Positions 9,554 through 18,236 of a stretch of DNA of 64,000 nucleotides are shown in pieces (within the stretch, counting starts at the first letter, position 1; every line of letters starts with the position of its first letter). The position numbers were made by a program, and so were the translations under genes. This DNA comes from Corynebacterium camporealensis. GTDB taxonomy: Bacteria; Actinomycetota; Actinomycetes; Mycobacteriales; Mycobacteriaceae. The stretch covers positions 1,875,815 to 1,939,814 of the forward strand of contig NZ_CP011311.1 of NCBI RefSeq assembly GCF_000980815.1. The letters are read 5' to 3'. The notes beneath the pieces were generated by a model, which saw only the letters and a list, made by a program, of their open reading frames with translations, searched no databases and was not told where the DNA came from.

Positions 9554-9919
9554 ATGCGAACCAGGCACAGACTCCTCATCGCCACCATTGTCAGTGTGGT
9601 GCTGTGCATCGTGCTGGGGATGCTGCCATCATTTCTGGCCAGCCTTATCGGAGCACTCATCGTCACGATTACTCACATCGTGGTCTTTTGCTTCTTCCTC
9701 AAGGTAGAACTGCCCCGCACAAAATTCACCGGTCTCTTCTTCGCTGCCCTAGCCGTCGCATCCTGGGGCAGCTGGACGATGGCCGCCTGGGAAGAATTCC
9801 AAGCCCAGGCCTACCTGCCAATTATCAACATTGCAGGCCTCGTCTCCCTCCCGGCGACCATCATTCTGTGCGTCGTTCTTGGTTCCCGCGGCTACTGGCC
9901 CCAAGAACGCAAGCGCTGA
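9554..9919 (+). CDS. Small four-helix membrane protein, unknown function
   Basis: 121 residues with four hydrophobic segments at about 7-28, 33-51, 60-78 and 88-108 and a basic C-terminus (SRGYWPQERKR). I recognise no family signature. The start is supported by TAGTCT exactly 7 nt upstream. Its stop codon TGA abuts the stop codon of the convergent DsbA-like gene with no gap. Possibly a small permease or membrane stress protein, but nothing in the sequence decides this. Confidence 0.75.
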   Translation: MRTRHRLLIATIVSVVLCIVLGMLPSFLASLIGALIVTITHIVVFCFFLKVELPRTKFTGLFFAALAVASWGSWTMAAWEEFQAQAYLPIINIAGLVSLPATIILCVVLGSRGYWPQERKR

Positions 9920-10537
9920 CTACACCTGCGGCTTCTCGGTACGGGTGCGCTTGAGTTCGAAGAAGTAGGGGAACTCGGCGAGTTGGACGGAGGCATCGAA
10001 AAGCTTGCCTGCATCCTCACCGGTAGGAACGCGGGTGATAACCGGGCCGAAGAACGCGGTATCGCCGAGCTTGACCACCGGGGTGCCGACTTCATCGCCG
10101 ACAGCAGAAATGCCGGACTCGTGGTACTCGCGCAGCTTCTCGTCATAGTCCTCGGTGTTCGCTACCTCGGCGAAAGACGCCGGCAGGCCAACCTTCTCCA
10201 AAGACTCGGCAATGATGTCGTCGTAAGCACCAAAGCCCTGCTTGCCGCCTTCGTCGTTGCCGTGGATGCGCTCGCCCATCACGGTGTAAAGCTCATCGAC
10301 CTTGGAAGGCTCCTCAGCGGCGACCTTGGCAAAGACTCGCGCGGGACCCCAGTTGGCCTTCATTGCCTCCATGTAGTCCGGGTCGAGGTCGCGGCCGTCG
10401 TTCAAGACGGACAGGGACATCGGCAGGAATTCCACGGAGATCTCGCGGACTTTTTCTACTTCCTTAATCCAGCGGGAAGTAGCCCACGCAAACGGGCAGA
10501 CAACGTCGAACCAGAACTGTACTTTTTGCTCACTCAT
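9920..10537 (-). CDS. DsbA-like thiol oxidoreductase, mycothiol-dependent nitroreductase (Rv2466c) type, with CPFA active site
   Basis: Thioredoxin-fold cytoplasmic protein of 205 residues. It resembles the mycobacterial mycothiol-dependent reductase Rv2466c along its length, including SRWI(K/L)EV near the active site, VGTP in the cis-Pro loop and the C-terminal FFELKRTRTE. The active site reads Cys14-Pro-Phe-Ala17 rather than CPWC, so only one thiol is present; a monothiol mechanism using mycothiol is inferred. The ATG at 10537 has GGGGGA upstream; the frame opens a few codons earlier at a GTG. It is divergent from pepN and abuts the convergent gene at 9919. Confidence 0.85.
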   Translation of the reverse strand: MSEQKVQFWFDVVCPFAWATSRWIKEVEKVREISVEFLPMSLSVLNDGRDLDPDYMEAMKANWGPARVFAKVAAEEPSKVDELYTVMGERIHGNDEGGKQGFGAYDDIIAESLEKVGLPASFAEVANTEDYDEKLREYHESGISAVGDEVGTPVVKLGDTAFFGPVITRVPTGEDAGKLFDASVQLAEFPYFFELKRTRTEKPQV

Positions 10538-10602
10538 GTCCCCCACCCTAGACACGGGACTAGGGTATATGCAGGAAACTATTCATCGATAAAGGAGAAC
10601 AC

Positions 10603-13107
10603 GTGACTTCTACGAACCTCACTCGCGTTGAAGCAGCGCACCGCTCGCAGCTTCTCGATGTCGCCCACTACGACGTCACCCTCAACCTCCACGACGCCGA
10701 ATACTTCGATACCCGCACCGTCGTGGATTTCCAGGTCAAGCAGGCAGGTTCGACCTTTATTGACCTTCGGGCAGACAAGCTTATCGATGCCACCCTCAAC
10801 GACACCGCCCTTCCCACCGATTCTTATGACGCGGAGGCCGGCATCCAGCTGGAGGACCTGGAGCCGGGCGACTACACCCTGGTGGTCAACGCAAAGGTGA
10901 AGTACTCGCGTACCGGTGAAGGCTTGCACCGCTTTGTCGATCCGGCCGATAACCAGCCTTATCTCTACACCCAGTTCGAAACGGCGGATGCCAAGCGTGT
11001 GTTCGCGTGCTTCGACCAGCCGGATTTGAAGGCGACCTACTCGCTGCACTTCGATGCCCCGGCGGACTGGAAGCTCATCACCAACTCGCCCGTCGAGGAG
11101 CGCGACGGGCTGCGACACGCCGAGATTGATGTGCCGCTGTCGACCTACCTGGTGGCGCTGTGCGCGGGCCCGTACCACGAGGTGCGCGATACCTGGCGCG
11201 GTGAGCTGACCGAGCACCCAGAAAACGGCACCGAGGCAGGCCAGCTGGAGGTTCCGCTGGGTCTGTACTGCCGAGCATCGCTTGCCGATGCCCTCGACCA
11301 CCAGCGCCTGTTTACCGAAACCAAACAGGGCTTTGACTTCTACCACCGCAACTTCGGTTTTGCGTACCCGTTTGGCAAGTACGACCAGGTCTTCGTGCCG
11401 GAATTCAACGCCGGTGCGATGGAAAACGCCGGTTGTGTGACCATTCGCGACGAGTACGTGTTTAGCTCCCAGGCCACCCACTACAAGTACGAGCGCCGCG
11501 CCGATACGATCCTCCACGAACTGGCTCACATGTGGTTCGGCGACCTGGTCACTATGGACTGGTGGGACGATCTGTGGCTCAACGAGTCCTTTGCCACCTG
11601 GGCTGCCGCGATCTCGCAGGCGGAGGAAACCGAATACGACACCGCGTGGGTGACCTTCGCCAATGTCGAGAAGGCCTGGGCCTACCAGCAGGATCAGCTG
11701 CCGACCACCCACCCGATTTCCACCGACGCCTCCGATATCGAGACCGTGGAGCAGAACTTCGACGGCATCACCTACGCCAAGGGCGCGTCCGTGTTGAAGC
11801 AGCTGCAGGCCTACGTCGGTCGCGAGAACTTCTTTGCCGGTGTGCGCCGCCACTTCAAGGCACATGCCTGGGGCAATGCGACCTTCGCGGACCTGCTGGG
11901 TCACCTCGAGGAAGCCTCGGGTCGCGACCTGTCCTTCTGGGCACAGCAGTGGCTCAAGACCACCGGTGTCAACACCCTGCGCATCGAAACCGAAGAAGAC
12001 GGCACCATCACCGCCGCGAAGCTGGTTCAGACCGGCGATACTCTGCGCCGTCACCGCCTGGCCGTTGGCGGCTACAGCCTGAGCGGCGACTCCGTGGAAC
12101 GCGTGGAGCACTTCGAGCTCGATATCGAAGGTGCAGAAACGGAGCTGCCGCAGCTGGTTGGCAAGCAGCGCCCGGACTTCCTGCTGCCTAACGATGACGA
12201 CCTGACCTACTGCCTTATCGAACTGGATGAGGCGTCCCGGGACTTTATGGTCGGGCACATCGATAAGTTTGCCGACCCGATGGCACGCACCCTGTGCTGG
12301 TCGACTGCCTGGGAGATGACCCGTGCCGGAAAGATGCGCGCCCGCGACTTCGTCGCGCTGGTCGCTCGCGGTGCGCAGGCCGAAACCGAGCTGGCAGTAC
12401 TCGAGCGCGTGCTGCTGCAGGCACGCAATGCGCAGAGGAACTTTGCTGCGCCGGAGTGGGCATCGCACAGCACTATGCTTGCCGATACCCTACTCCACGG
12501 CGCCCAGAACTCCTCCCCGGAGCGCGCGATTATCTACACCGAAGCACTGGCCAAGTTGCCATTGACCAACGGCACGCGCGACTACCTGCAGTCGGTGTTG
12601 GATACCTCCGATGATGCTGGTCTGCGCTGGTCCGCGGTGGCGGCACTGGCTGCGGATGGGGCGATTGAGGATGTTGAGGAGATCGTCGCTAAGCAGTTGG
12701 ATCTGGATAACTCTGCCACCGGACACCAGTTTGCGCTGCGTGCGAAGGCTGCGGTCAATACTGCGGAGTCGAAGCAGGCGCTGTGGAACGAGCTGGTTGC
12801 AGGTCAGCTGGGCAATCGTGAGATGACCTCGAAGCTGGAGGGCATGGTCTATCCGGGTGCGGATGACTACCTGCCGACGGCCAAGTTCTACGAGGTCGCC
12901 GAAGACATCTGGGGCGCTAAATCCCACGAGGTCGCCTTGACCACGGTGACGGGGCTCTTCCCGTCCTGGGATATCAGCGAAGAAGGCATTGCGCGCGCCG
13001 ATAAGTTCTTAGAGCGCGACCTGCCGGGTGGTCTGCGCCGCACCATCGTCGAGCAGCGCGACCGTGTGGCCCGCGCGCTGCGCAACCAGCAGGTGGATGC
13101 GGGTTAG
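10603..13107 (+). CDS. pepN: Aminopeptidase N, M1 family
   Basis: Zinc metallopeptidase that removes N-terminal residues from peptides in the cytoplasm. The 834-residue protein carries the exopeptidase motif GAMENAG and the zinc site: His305, Glu306, His309 in HELAH and Glu328 in LWLNES. The C-terminal half is the helical ERAP1-like domain. Start is GTG at 10603 with AAAGGAG 5 nt upstream. Its TAG stop overlaps the stop of the convergent gntR gene by four bases. The neighbouring CPFA thiol protein is divergent. Confidence 0.96.
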   Translation: MTSTNLTRVEAAHRSQLLDVAHYDVTLNLHDAEYFDTRTVVDFQVKQAGSTFIDLRADKLIDATLNDTALPTDSYDAEAGIQLEDLEPGDYTLVVNAKVKYSRTGEGLHRFVDPADNQPYLYTQFETADAKRVFACFDQPDLKATYSLHFDAPADWKLITNSPVEERDGLRHAEIDVPLSTYLVALCAGPYHEVRDTWRGELTEHPENGTEAGQLEVPLGLYCRASLADALDHQRLFTETKQGFDFYHRNFGFAYPFGKYDQVFVPEFNAGAMENAGCVTIRDEYVFSSQATHYKYERRADTILHELAHMWFGDLVTMDWWDDLWLNESFATWAAAISQAEETEYDTAWVTFANVEKAWAYQQDQLPTTHPISTDASDIETVEQNFDGITYAKGASVLKQLQAYVGRENFFAGVRRHFKAHAWGNATFADLLGHLEEASGRDLSFWAQQWLKTTGVNTLRIETEEDGTITAAKLVQTGDTLRRHRLAVGGYSLSGDSVERVEHFELDIEGAETELPQLVGKQRPDFLLPNDDDLTYCLIELDEASRDFMVGHIDKFADPMARTLCWSTAWEMTRAGKMRARDFVALVARGAQAETELAVLERVLLQARNAQRNFAAPEWASHSTMLADTLLHGAQNSSPERAIIYTEALAKLPLTNGTRDYLQSVLDTSDDAGLRWSAVAALAADGAIEDVEEIVAKQLDLDNSATGHQFALRAKAAVNTAESKQALWNELVAGQLGNREMTSKLEGMVYPGADDYLPTAKFYEVAEDIWGAKSHEVALTTVTGLFPSWDISEEGIARADKFLERDLPGGLRRTIVEQRDRVARALRNQQVDAG

Positions 13108-13880
13108 TCGAGTTGTGAGGCGGGGTCATCGCCAAGCGTGACCTCCACGTTGGCTGCATCAGAGCGCAAGGTCTCTTCCATGTAGCACATGACCTGCCCC
13201 GTCGACAGCTTCGCGATGCGCTGCAAACGCAACATCGGGTAAGAACGGCTCACGCCTAGCAGGCGCTGTTCTTCTTTGCGGGCGTTGGCAGCGCAGACGG
13301 TCTCGCGCTTAAAGACCGGACGCAGCCCGTAGCTGGCCATGACGTCTGCGAGGGGCTGGTTGAGTTTTTGCTGGTCCAGGTCCGGTGCGAGGTCAACGGG
13401 GATGACCAGGCTGGAAACCAGCAGCGGGTCGTCGCCGTCGCAGACGAGGCGCTTGACCTCCCAAACTGCGGTGCCGTCTTCGACGCCGAGTTTGGCGCCG
13501 ATGTTTTTGAGCACCTCGGCTTTGACGCAGGAGACGAGTTTGATCTCGATGTCCTCACCGCGCTTGTCCAGCTGGCCAATAACACCTTCTGGGCAGGTGA
13601 GGTCGAGAGTCGGTGGGATAGCGCGGACGAACGTGCCACCGGCACGGCCGCGTTTGCGGTCGATGAGCCCTTCAATCTGCAAAATATCGAGAGCTTGGCG
13701 CACCGTCATGCGGGCTACGCCAAATTCTTGTACTAGTTCGCGCTCTGTGGGGAACCGCTCTCCCGGCTTCAGCTTCTGCTCAGCAATCTGGCTGCGCAGC
13801 GAGTCTGCGATGACGAGATAGGCAGGTCGGCGCCTCGAGGGGGTATTCACGAGGCCTGATTCTAACGAATCTGTCTTCAC
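13104..13880 (-). CDS. GntR-family regulator, HutC/FarR (UTRA) subfamily
   Basis: 258 residues: N-terminal winged helix-turn-helix (about residues 19-86, FPTERELVQEFGVARMTVRQ) and a C-terminal UTRA-type effector-binding domain from about residue 105. It is the last gene of the seven-gene operon that begins with the ABC substrate-binding protein, 26 bases after the SDR gene, and is likely a local sensor of the imported or oxidised compound. GTG start at 13880. The stop codon overlaps that of convergent pepN. The effector is unknown; HutC-type members often bind amino acid, sugar or fatty acid metabolites. Confidence 0.9.
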   Translation of the reverse strand: MKTDSLESGLVNTPSRRRPAYLVIADSLRSQIAEQKLKPGERFPTERELVQEFGVARMTVRQALDILQIEGLIDRKRGRAGGTFVRAIPPTLDLTCPEGVIGQLDKRGEDIEIKLVSCVKAEVLKNIGAKLGVEDGTAVWEVKRLVCDGDDPLLVSSLVIPVDLAPDLDQQKLNQPLADVMASYGLRPVFKRETVCAANARKEEQRLLGVSRSYPMLRLQRIAKLSTGQVMCYMEETLRSDAANVEVTLGDDPASQLD

Positions 13881-13906
13881 AAATACAGCCCTGGCATAAC
13901 AATTAC

Positions 13907-14578
13907 TTATTTCACCCGTTGGTTTAGCTCAATACGGGGTCGCACTTGCACGTCTGTGAGCTGCGTCGTTGCGCCTGTATCGACCACAAAGCGAATCGCG
14001 CGGGCAACTTCTGCGGGGGCAATAACATGTGCCGGATTGTAGTCCTGCAGGCCTTGCAGCATCGGTGTATCGGTCGGCCCCGGGGCTACCGTGGAGACGC
14101 GAATGTCCTGCTCAGCTAGGCGAAGGCCGTCGGCAAGCGCGTAGAGGGCATGTTTGCTGGCTGCATAGACAACATTGTCGCCGTAGCTGGTACGCCCTGC
14201 TCCTGAATTGATAAAGACAACTATTCCGCCTGCAGCGCGTAATTTTGGCAGCAAAACCCTGGTCAGCTCCGCCGGCGCGTGGACATTTAAGTCCATGTGG
14301 GCGCGCCAATCCTCCACGCTGGCGGAGTCGACGGAGAACTTCTCCGCAACGGCTGCGGCGTGGACAAGCACGTCGACGCGGTCGAGTTCGGGAAGCTCAA
14401 TGCCCTCATCCAGCCCGGCGCGCAGGTCGCCCGGTACGGGTGTGACGTTGTCGAGGCCCTCCAGCTCCGCGGCGCGACGTCCCAGCGCGTAGACGTGGTG
14501 GTCGCGCGCCAGGCCGTCGATGATTTCCCGGCCCATTCCGCCGGTTGCTCCAGTTACTACTGCAATCTTGTCGCTCAT
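13907..14578 (-). CDS. Short-chain dehydrogenase/reductase
   Basis: NAD(P)-dependent oxidoreductase, 223 residues. The nucleotide-binding motif is TGATGGMG near residue 9, the catalytic Ser lies in FINSGAG and the YxxxK pair in YAASK. It starts 9 bases after the stop of the CMD/AhpD gene and precedes gntR, so it belongs to the same operon. It probably reduces or oxidises an intermediate derived from the imported substrate; that is inferred from position only. Confidence 0.88.
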   Translation of the reverse strand: MSDKIAVVTGATGGMGREIIDGLARDHHVYALGRRAAELEGLDNVTPVPGDLRAGLDEGIELPELDRVDVLVHAAAVAEKFSVDSASVEDWRAHMDLNVHAPAELTRVLLPKLRAAGGIVVFINSGAGRTSYGDNVVYAASKHALYALADGLRLAEQDIRVSTVAPGPTDTPMLQGLQDYNPAHVIAPAEVARAIRFVVDTGATTQLTDVQVRPRIELNQRVK

Positions 14579-14587
14579 AGCCCCAGG

Positions 14588-15769
14588 CTAACGAAAACGG
14601 CGCGGCACATCCGGTGCGCCGAGAGTCAGCATGAGGCGGTTTGCCCAGTTGAAGAAGGATGCGGAGTTAATCACGTCGATAATCGCAAGCTCGTTCAGGC
14701 CGACGTTGCGCAACTCCTCGACGTTCGTTTTATCAAATCGAACTGGCGTTGCGGTGAGGTCCAGGGCGGCATCGCGCAGGGCGTTCCAGGAGGTGGTGCC
14801 GAGGTCGGCTGTGGGGCCATCGGCAAGCAGCTTATCGATGGCCTCCGCATCCCCACCCTCTTCCTTCGCGCGGGCCTGGTGGACCGAGGCACAGTACTCG
14901 CAGCCGTTGTAGCGGGAGGTGACGGTGGCAGAAAGCTCGCGTTCGGCACGGCCGAGGCCGCCGTCGGTGTTGTAGAAGATATCCAGGTCGGTGCGAGTGC
15001 GCGCCAGCAGAGCGGCTGGGTCACGGGCGAGCAGGCGGAAATACGGCATATCGATGCGCTCCGGCTTGATGAGTGAGTCTTTTTGCGCCTCGGTCATCTC
15101 GTCTTTGGGTACGGCGGGTACCCAGGGGCGCCAGCCGAGTGGATGGGCGACGAAGCCTTGGGGTGCGACGACATCGGGAAGCTCAGTGCGCGGGCCAGGC
15201 TGCCAGTTGGGGTTGGATTCTTTAGCTTCGCAGGCCTCCGGGGTCGCGATCTCGGCGCCGCCGAGGACGTTGAGTCCGTGGATGACGCGCAGCTGGAAAG
15301 CCAGGAAGGAAATCAGCTGGGCCAAGCTCACGATGTCATCATCCGACCAGCCGGCCTCCTGCAAATGACCAATCGCGCCCGGGGTGGCGTCCTTCGGGTG
15401 GAAAATCAGCAGGTGCGCAAAGTCGAAGGCTGCGGCGAGGCGCTCACCGTAATCCAGGACGCTGAAGGTGACGAACTTGCCGTCGTGGTAGGGGCCGGCG
15501 ATGCGGCCGCGGGTGATGGCGGGTTGAAGGTTGAGGGAGGAGTCATCGGAAAGCAGTTCTGCGTAGAACTCATAGGCGCGGGTGTCCTGGGTGATGCCAG
15601 CGATGAAAGCGGCGACGGCGTAGCGCTCGGTGTAGGTAAACGTGCCGGGGTTCTCAGGTTCGAGCAGTGCGCTAAACGATGCCTGCGCATTCTCCTGCGC
15701 ATCCGCCCTCCGCGCGCGCAGGTCAAGGATGTCCTGTGGTGCGGTGGAGAGGTGATTGATGATGTCCAT
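14588..15769 (-). CDS. Two-domain CMD/alkylhydroperoxidase (AhpD-like) protein
   Basis: 393 residues. The C-terminal half (about 220-393) is an AhpD/carboxymuconolactone decarboxylase domain with redox pair Cys290-Glu-Tyr-Cys293 and His297, the peroxidase-type motif. The N-terminal half is a second, divergent CMD-like helical domain without Cys pair. As I recall, such halves exist as separate families (Avi_7170 and Avi_7169 types) that occur with a peptide-type ABC transporter and flavin monooxygenases in other bacteria; here they seem fused. GAAAGGAAATC precedes the ATG. It lies between the transporter ATPase and the SDR. Likely role: peroxide or organic peroxide handling linked to oxidative breakdown of the imported compound (inference). 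Confidence 0.8.
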   Translation of the reverse strand: MDIINHLSTAPQDILDLRARRADAQENAQASFSALLEPENPGTFTYTERYAVAAFIAGITQDTRAYEFYAELLSDDSSLNLQPAITRGRIAGPYHDGKFVTFSVLDYGERLAAAFDFAHLLIFHPKDATPGAIGHLQEAGWSDDDIVSLAQLISFLAFQLRVIHGLNVLGGAEIATPEACEAKESNPNWQPGPRTELPDVVAPQGFVAHPLGWRPWVPAVPKDEMTEAQKDSLIKPERIDMPYFRLLARDPAALLARTRTDLDIFYNTDGGLGRAERELSATVTSRYNGCEYCASVHQARAKEEGGDAEAIDKLLADGPTADLGTTSWNALRDAALDLTATPVRFDKTNVEELRNVGLNELAIIDVINSASFFNWANRLMLTLGAPDVPRRFR

Positions 15770-15800
15770 GATTTCCTTTCAGTTGGCTTTGGGGCTTTGA

Positions 15801-17396
15801 CTAAAGGCCCAGATTGAGGTCGCCGCCGCGGTAGCGGGAGCCGGGGATGGCGGTGATGAGTTGCTGGGTAAAAGGTGATTGGGGGTTGCTGAAGACGTCG
15901 CGGGTGGGGCCGTATTCGACTTGGTTGCCGTGGGATAACACAGAAACGGTATCGGCGATTTGGTTGACCACGGCGAGGTCGTGGGAGATGAAGATATAGG
16001 TTAAGTCGAGTTCGCGTTGGAGGTCGTCGAGCAGGCGGAGGATTTGGGCCTGAACGGTGACATCCAGGGCGGAGACGGCCTCGTCGAGGACGACGAGTTC
16101 GGGTTCCACGATCATCGCGCGCGCGATGGCGACGCGTTGGCGTTGGCCACCAGACAACTCGCGGGGGCGGCGGTCGTAGTAGTCGGGGTCGAGTGCGACG
16201 AGTTCGAGGAATTCCTTGGCCTTGGAACGGGCAGTGGCTTTGTTGGCGCCGCGCAGGTTGCGCAGGGGTTCAGCGATGGTGTCGCCGATGCTGCGCCGCG
16301 GGTCCAGCGAGCTATAGGGGTTTTGGTAGACCAGCTGGATGTTGGCGCGTTCATCGCGAAGCTTGGCGCCGCGCAAACCGACGACGTCGCGGCCGCCGAC
16401 GCGGATGCTGCCCTCGGTGGGGTTATTAAACAGCGCGACGCTGCGGCCGGTGGTGGTCTTGCCGGAGCCGGACTCCCCTACCAATGCGTGCGTAGTGCCC
16501 TTGGCCACCGTGAAGGAGATGTCGTTGACGGCGGTGAAATCGCCGTAGCGCTGGGTGAGGTTGTCGACCTCCACGAGGGTCTCGGCGTTGCGATGCCGGC
16601 GGGGTGGGATGGTGCTGAGTGAGGGGGCATCGGCAAGCAGGCGCTGCGTGTAGGCGTCCTTGGGGTTGACCAGGACGTTGGCTGCCAGGCCGGATTCGCG
16701 GACCTCGCCGGCTTCCATGACGACGATGTGGTCGGCGCGGTCACCTGCCACAGCCAGGTCGTGGGTGATAAACAGCAAGCCGATGTTGTTTTCGGCGCGC
16801 ATCTCATCAAGCAGATCGAGGATGATTTTCTGGACCGTGACGTCGAGGGCGGAGGTGGGCTCATCGGCGATGATGAGGTCCGGCTCGAGTGCCACGGTGG
16901 CGGCGATGAGCACGCGCTGTTTCATGCCGCCGGAGAGCTCGTGCGGGTACTGGGCGTAGCGGCGCTCCGGGTCGTCGATGCCGACGCGGTCGAGCAGCTC
17001 GATGGCGCGCTGGCGGCGGGACTCGGGCGTGCCGACGTGATGGATGGCCAGGCCTTCTTCGACAGAGGCGCCGATGGTTTTTAGCGGGTTAAGCGAGTTG
17101 TTGGGGTCCTGCGGAATCAGGCCGATGCGCTTGCCGCGCAGCTGGCGCCACTTGGCGTTGTCGAAAGCAGTGACGTCCTGGCCTTCGAAGTGGAGGGTGC
17201 CGGCGTCGATGGTGGCGTTGTCCGGCAGCAGGCCAATCGCGGCCATGGCGGAGGTGGACTTGCCGGAGCCGGACTCGCCGACAATCGCGGTCACCTGGCC
17301 AGGTTGAACCTGCAGGCTCACCCCGCGCACGGCGGCGACGGAGCGGTTGCCGGAGTGGTAGGACACGCTGAGATCATTGATGTCGAGCAAAGACAT
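15801..17396 (-). CDS. ABC transporter ATPase, fused DppD-DppF type
   Basis: 531 residues with two complete nucleotide-binding domains of the oligopeptide/nickel importer type. The first has Walker A GESGSGKST, signature LSGGMKQR and Walker B LIIADEPTSALD; the second has GESGSGKTT, LSGGQRQR and LVVLDEAVSALD (Glu followed by Ala instead of Pro). The fusion replaces separate DppD and DppF subunits. It starts directly after the DppC-like permease stop (adjacent bases), indicating translational coupling. It powers import by the permease pair at 17397-19207. Confidence 0.94.
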   Translation of the reverse strand: MSLLDINDLSVSYHSGNRSVAAVRGVSLQVQPGQVTAIVGESGSGKSTSAMAAIGLLPDNATIDAGTLHFEGQDVTAFDNAKWRQLRGKRIGLIPQDPNNSLNPLKTIGASVEEGLAIHHVGTPESRRQRAIELLDRVGIDDPERRYAQYPHELSGGMKQRVLIAATVALEPDLIIADEPTSALDVTVQKIILDLLDEMRAENNIGLLFITHDLAVAGDRADHIVVMEAGEVRESGLAANVLVNPKDAYTQRLLADAPSLSTIPPRRHRNAETLVEVDNLTQRYGDFTAVNDISFTVAKGTTHALVGESGSGKTTTGRSVALFNNPTEGSIRVGGRDVVGLRGAKLRDERANIQLVYQNPYSSLDPRRSIGDTIAEPLRNLRGANKATARSKAKEFLELVALDPDYYDRRPRELSGGQRQRVAIARAMIVEPELVVLDEAVSALDVTVQAQILRLLDDLQRELDLTYIFISHDLAVVNQIADTVSVLSHGNQVEYGPTRDVFSNPQSPFTQQLITAIPGSRYRGGDLNLGL

Positions 17397-18236
17397 TTAA
17401 GCCTCCACCTTCAGGTTCTGGGACAAGCGGTTGGCGGACATGACGACGGCGACAATCGCCAGGCCAGGCAGAATGATGAGCCACCAGGCGGTGGTCATGA
17501 AGTCGCGGCCTTCGGCGATGATCAGGCCCCATTCCGGCGTGGGCGGCGGGGCGCCGTAGCCGAGGAAGCCGAGGATGGACAGCTGCAGGATGGCAGAACC
17601 GAACTGCAGGGTGGCCAGGGCGATGACCGGGGTCAGTGAGTTGGGCAGGATGTGGCGAAAAAGCACCTGCATGCGGGTGGAGCCGGCACCGTAGGCGGCT
17701 TCGACGAAATCGGCGTTGGCAACGGTGATGACCTGGGAGCGGGCCAGGCGCGCGAAGGTAGCCACGGAGGTGGCGCCCACGGCGACGGCGGCCTGCAGAG
17801 AACCGAAGCCCAGCACGATGATGATGGACAGCGACAGGAGGATGCCGGGGATGGACAGCAGCACATCGACGATGCGCATGACGATGGTTTCTACCCACCC
17901 GCGCAGCGCACCCGCGAGCAGGCCAAGCAGCGTGCCGACGAGCAGGCCCACTGCGACGGCGACGACAGCGCCGAGTAGGGACTGGCGCGCACCGTAGACG
18001 ATGCGGGCATAGAGGTCGCGGCCGACGGAGTCGGTGCCCATGAGGTGGCCATCGCCAGGCGGGAGCAGGGCGACGTCGGTGCCGGCATAAGGGTCGGCGG
18101 AGGTAAACAGCGACGGGAAGAGTGCCGCGGTAAAAGCGATGACCAGCACGATGATGGAGATGATCGACCCCGGCGCAGTCCAGGGGTTGGTGCGCTGGCG
18201 CTTGCGCGGCTTGTTCAAGACGTTGGCGGTGGTCAT
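17397..18236 (-). CDS. ABC transporter permease, DppC type
   Basis: 279 residues, with an N-terminal cytoplasmic segment, one membrane helix near residue 24, then five helices forming the BPD transport domain. The EAA loop lies at DFVEAAYGAGSTRMQVLFRHILPN. It overlaps the upstream permease gene by four bases and abuts the ATPase gene. Together with the DppB-type subunit it forms the membrane channel of a peptide/nickel-class importer. Confidence 0.93.
   Translation of the reverse strand: MTTANVLNKPRKRQRTNPWTAPGSIISIIVLVIAFTAALFPSLFTSADPYAGTDVALLPPGDGHLMGTDSVGRDLYARIVYGARQSLLGAVVAVAVGLLVGTLLGLLAGALRGWVETIVMRIVDVLLSIPGILLSLSIIIVLGFGSLQAAVAVGATSVATFARLARSQVITVANADFVEAAYGAGSTRMQVLFRHILPNSLTPVIALATLQFGSAILQLSILGFLGYGAPPPTPEWGLIIAEGRDFMTTAWWLIILPGLAIVAVVMSANRLSQNLKVEA

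Noticed and set aside
10579..12468. 629-codon minus-strand frame opposite pepN
   Set aside because: Shadow frame of a high-GC gene; pepN motifs are complete on the plus strand.
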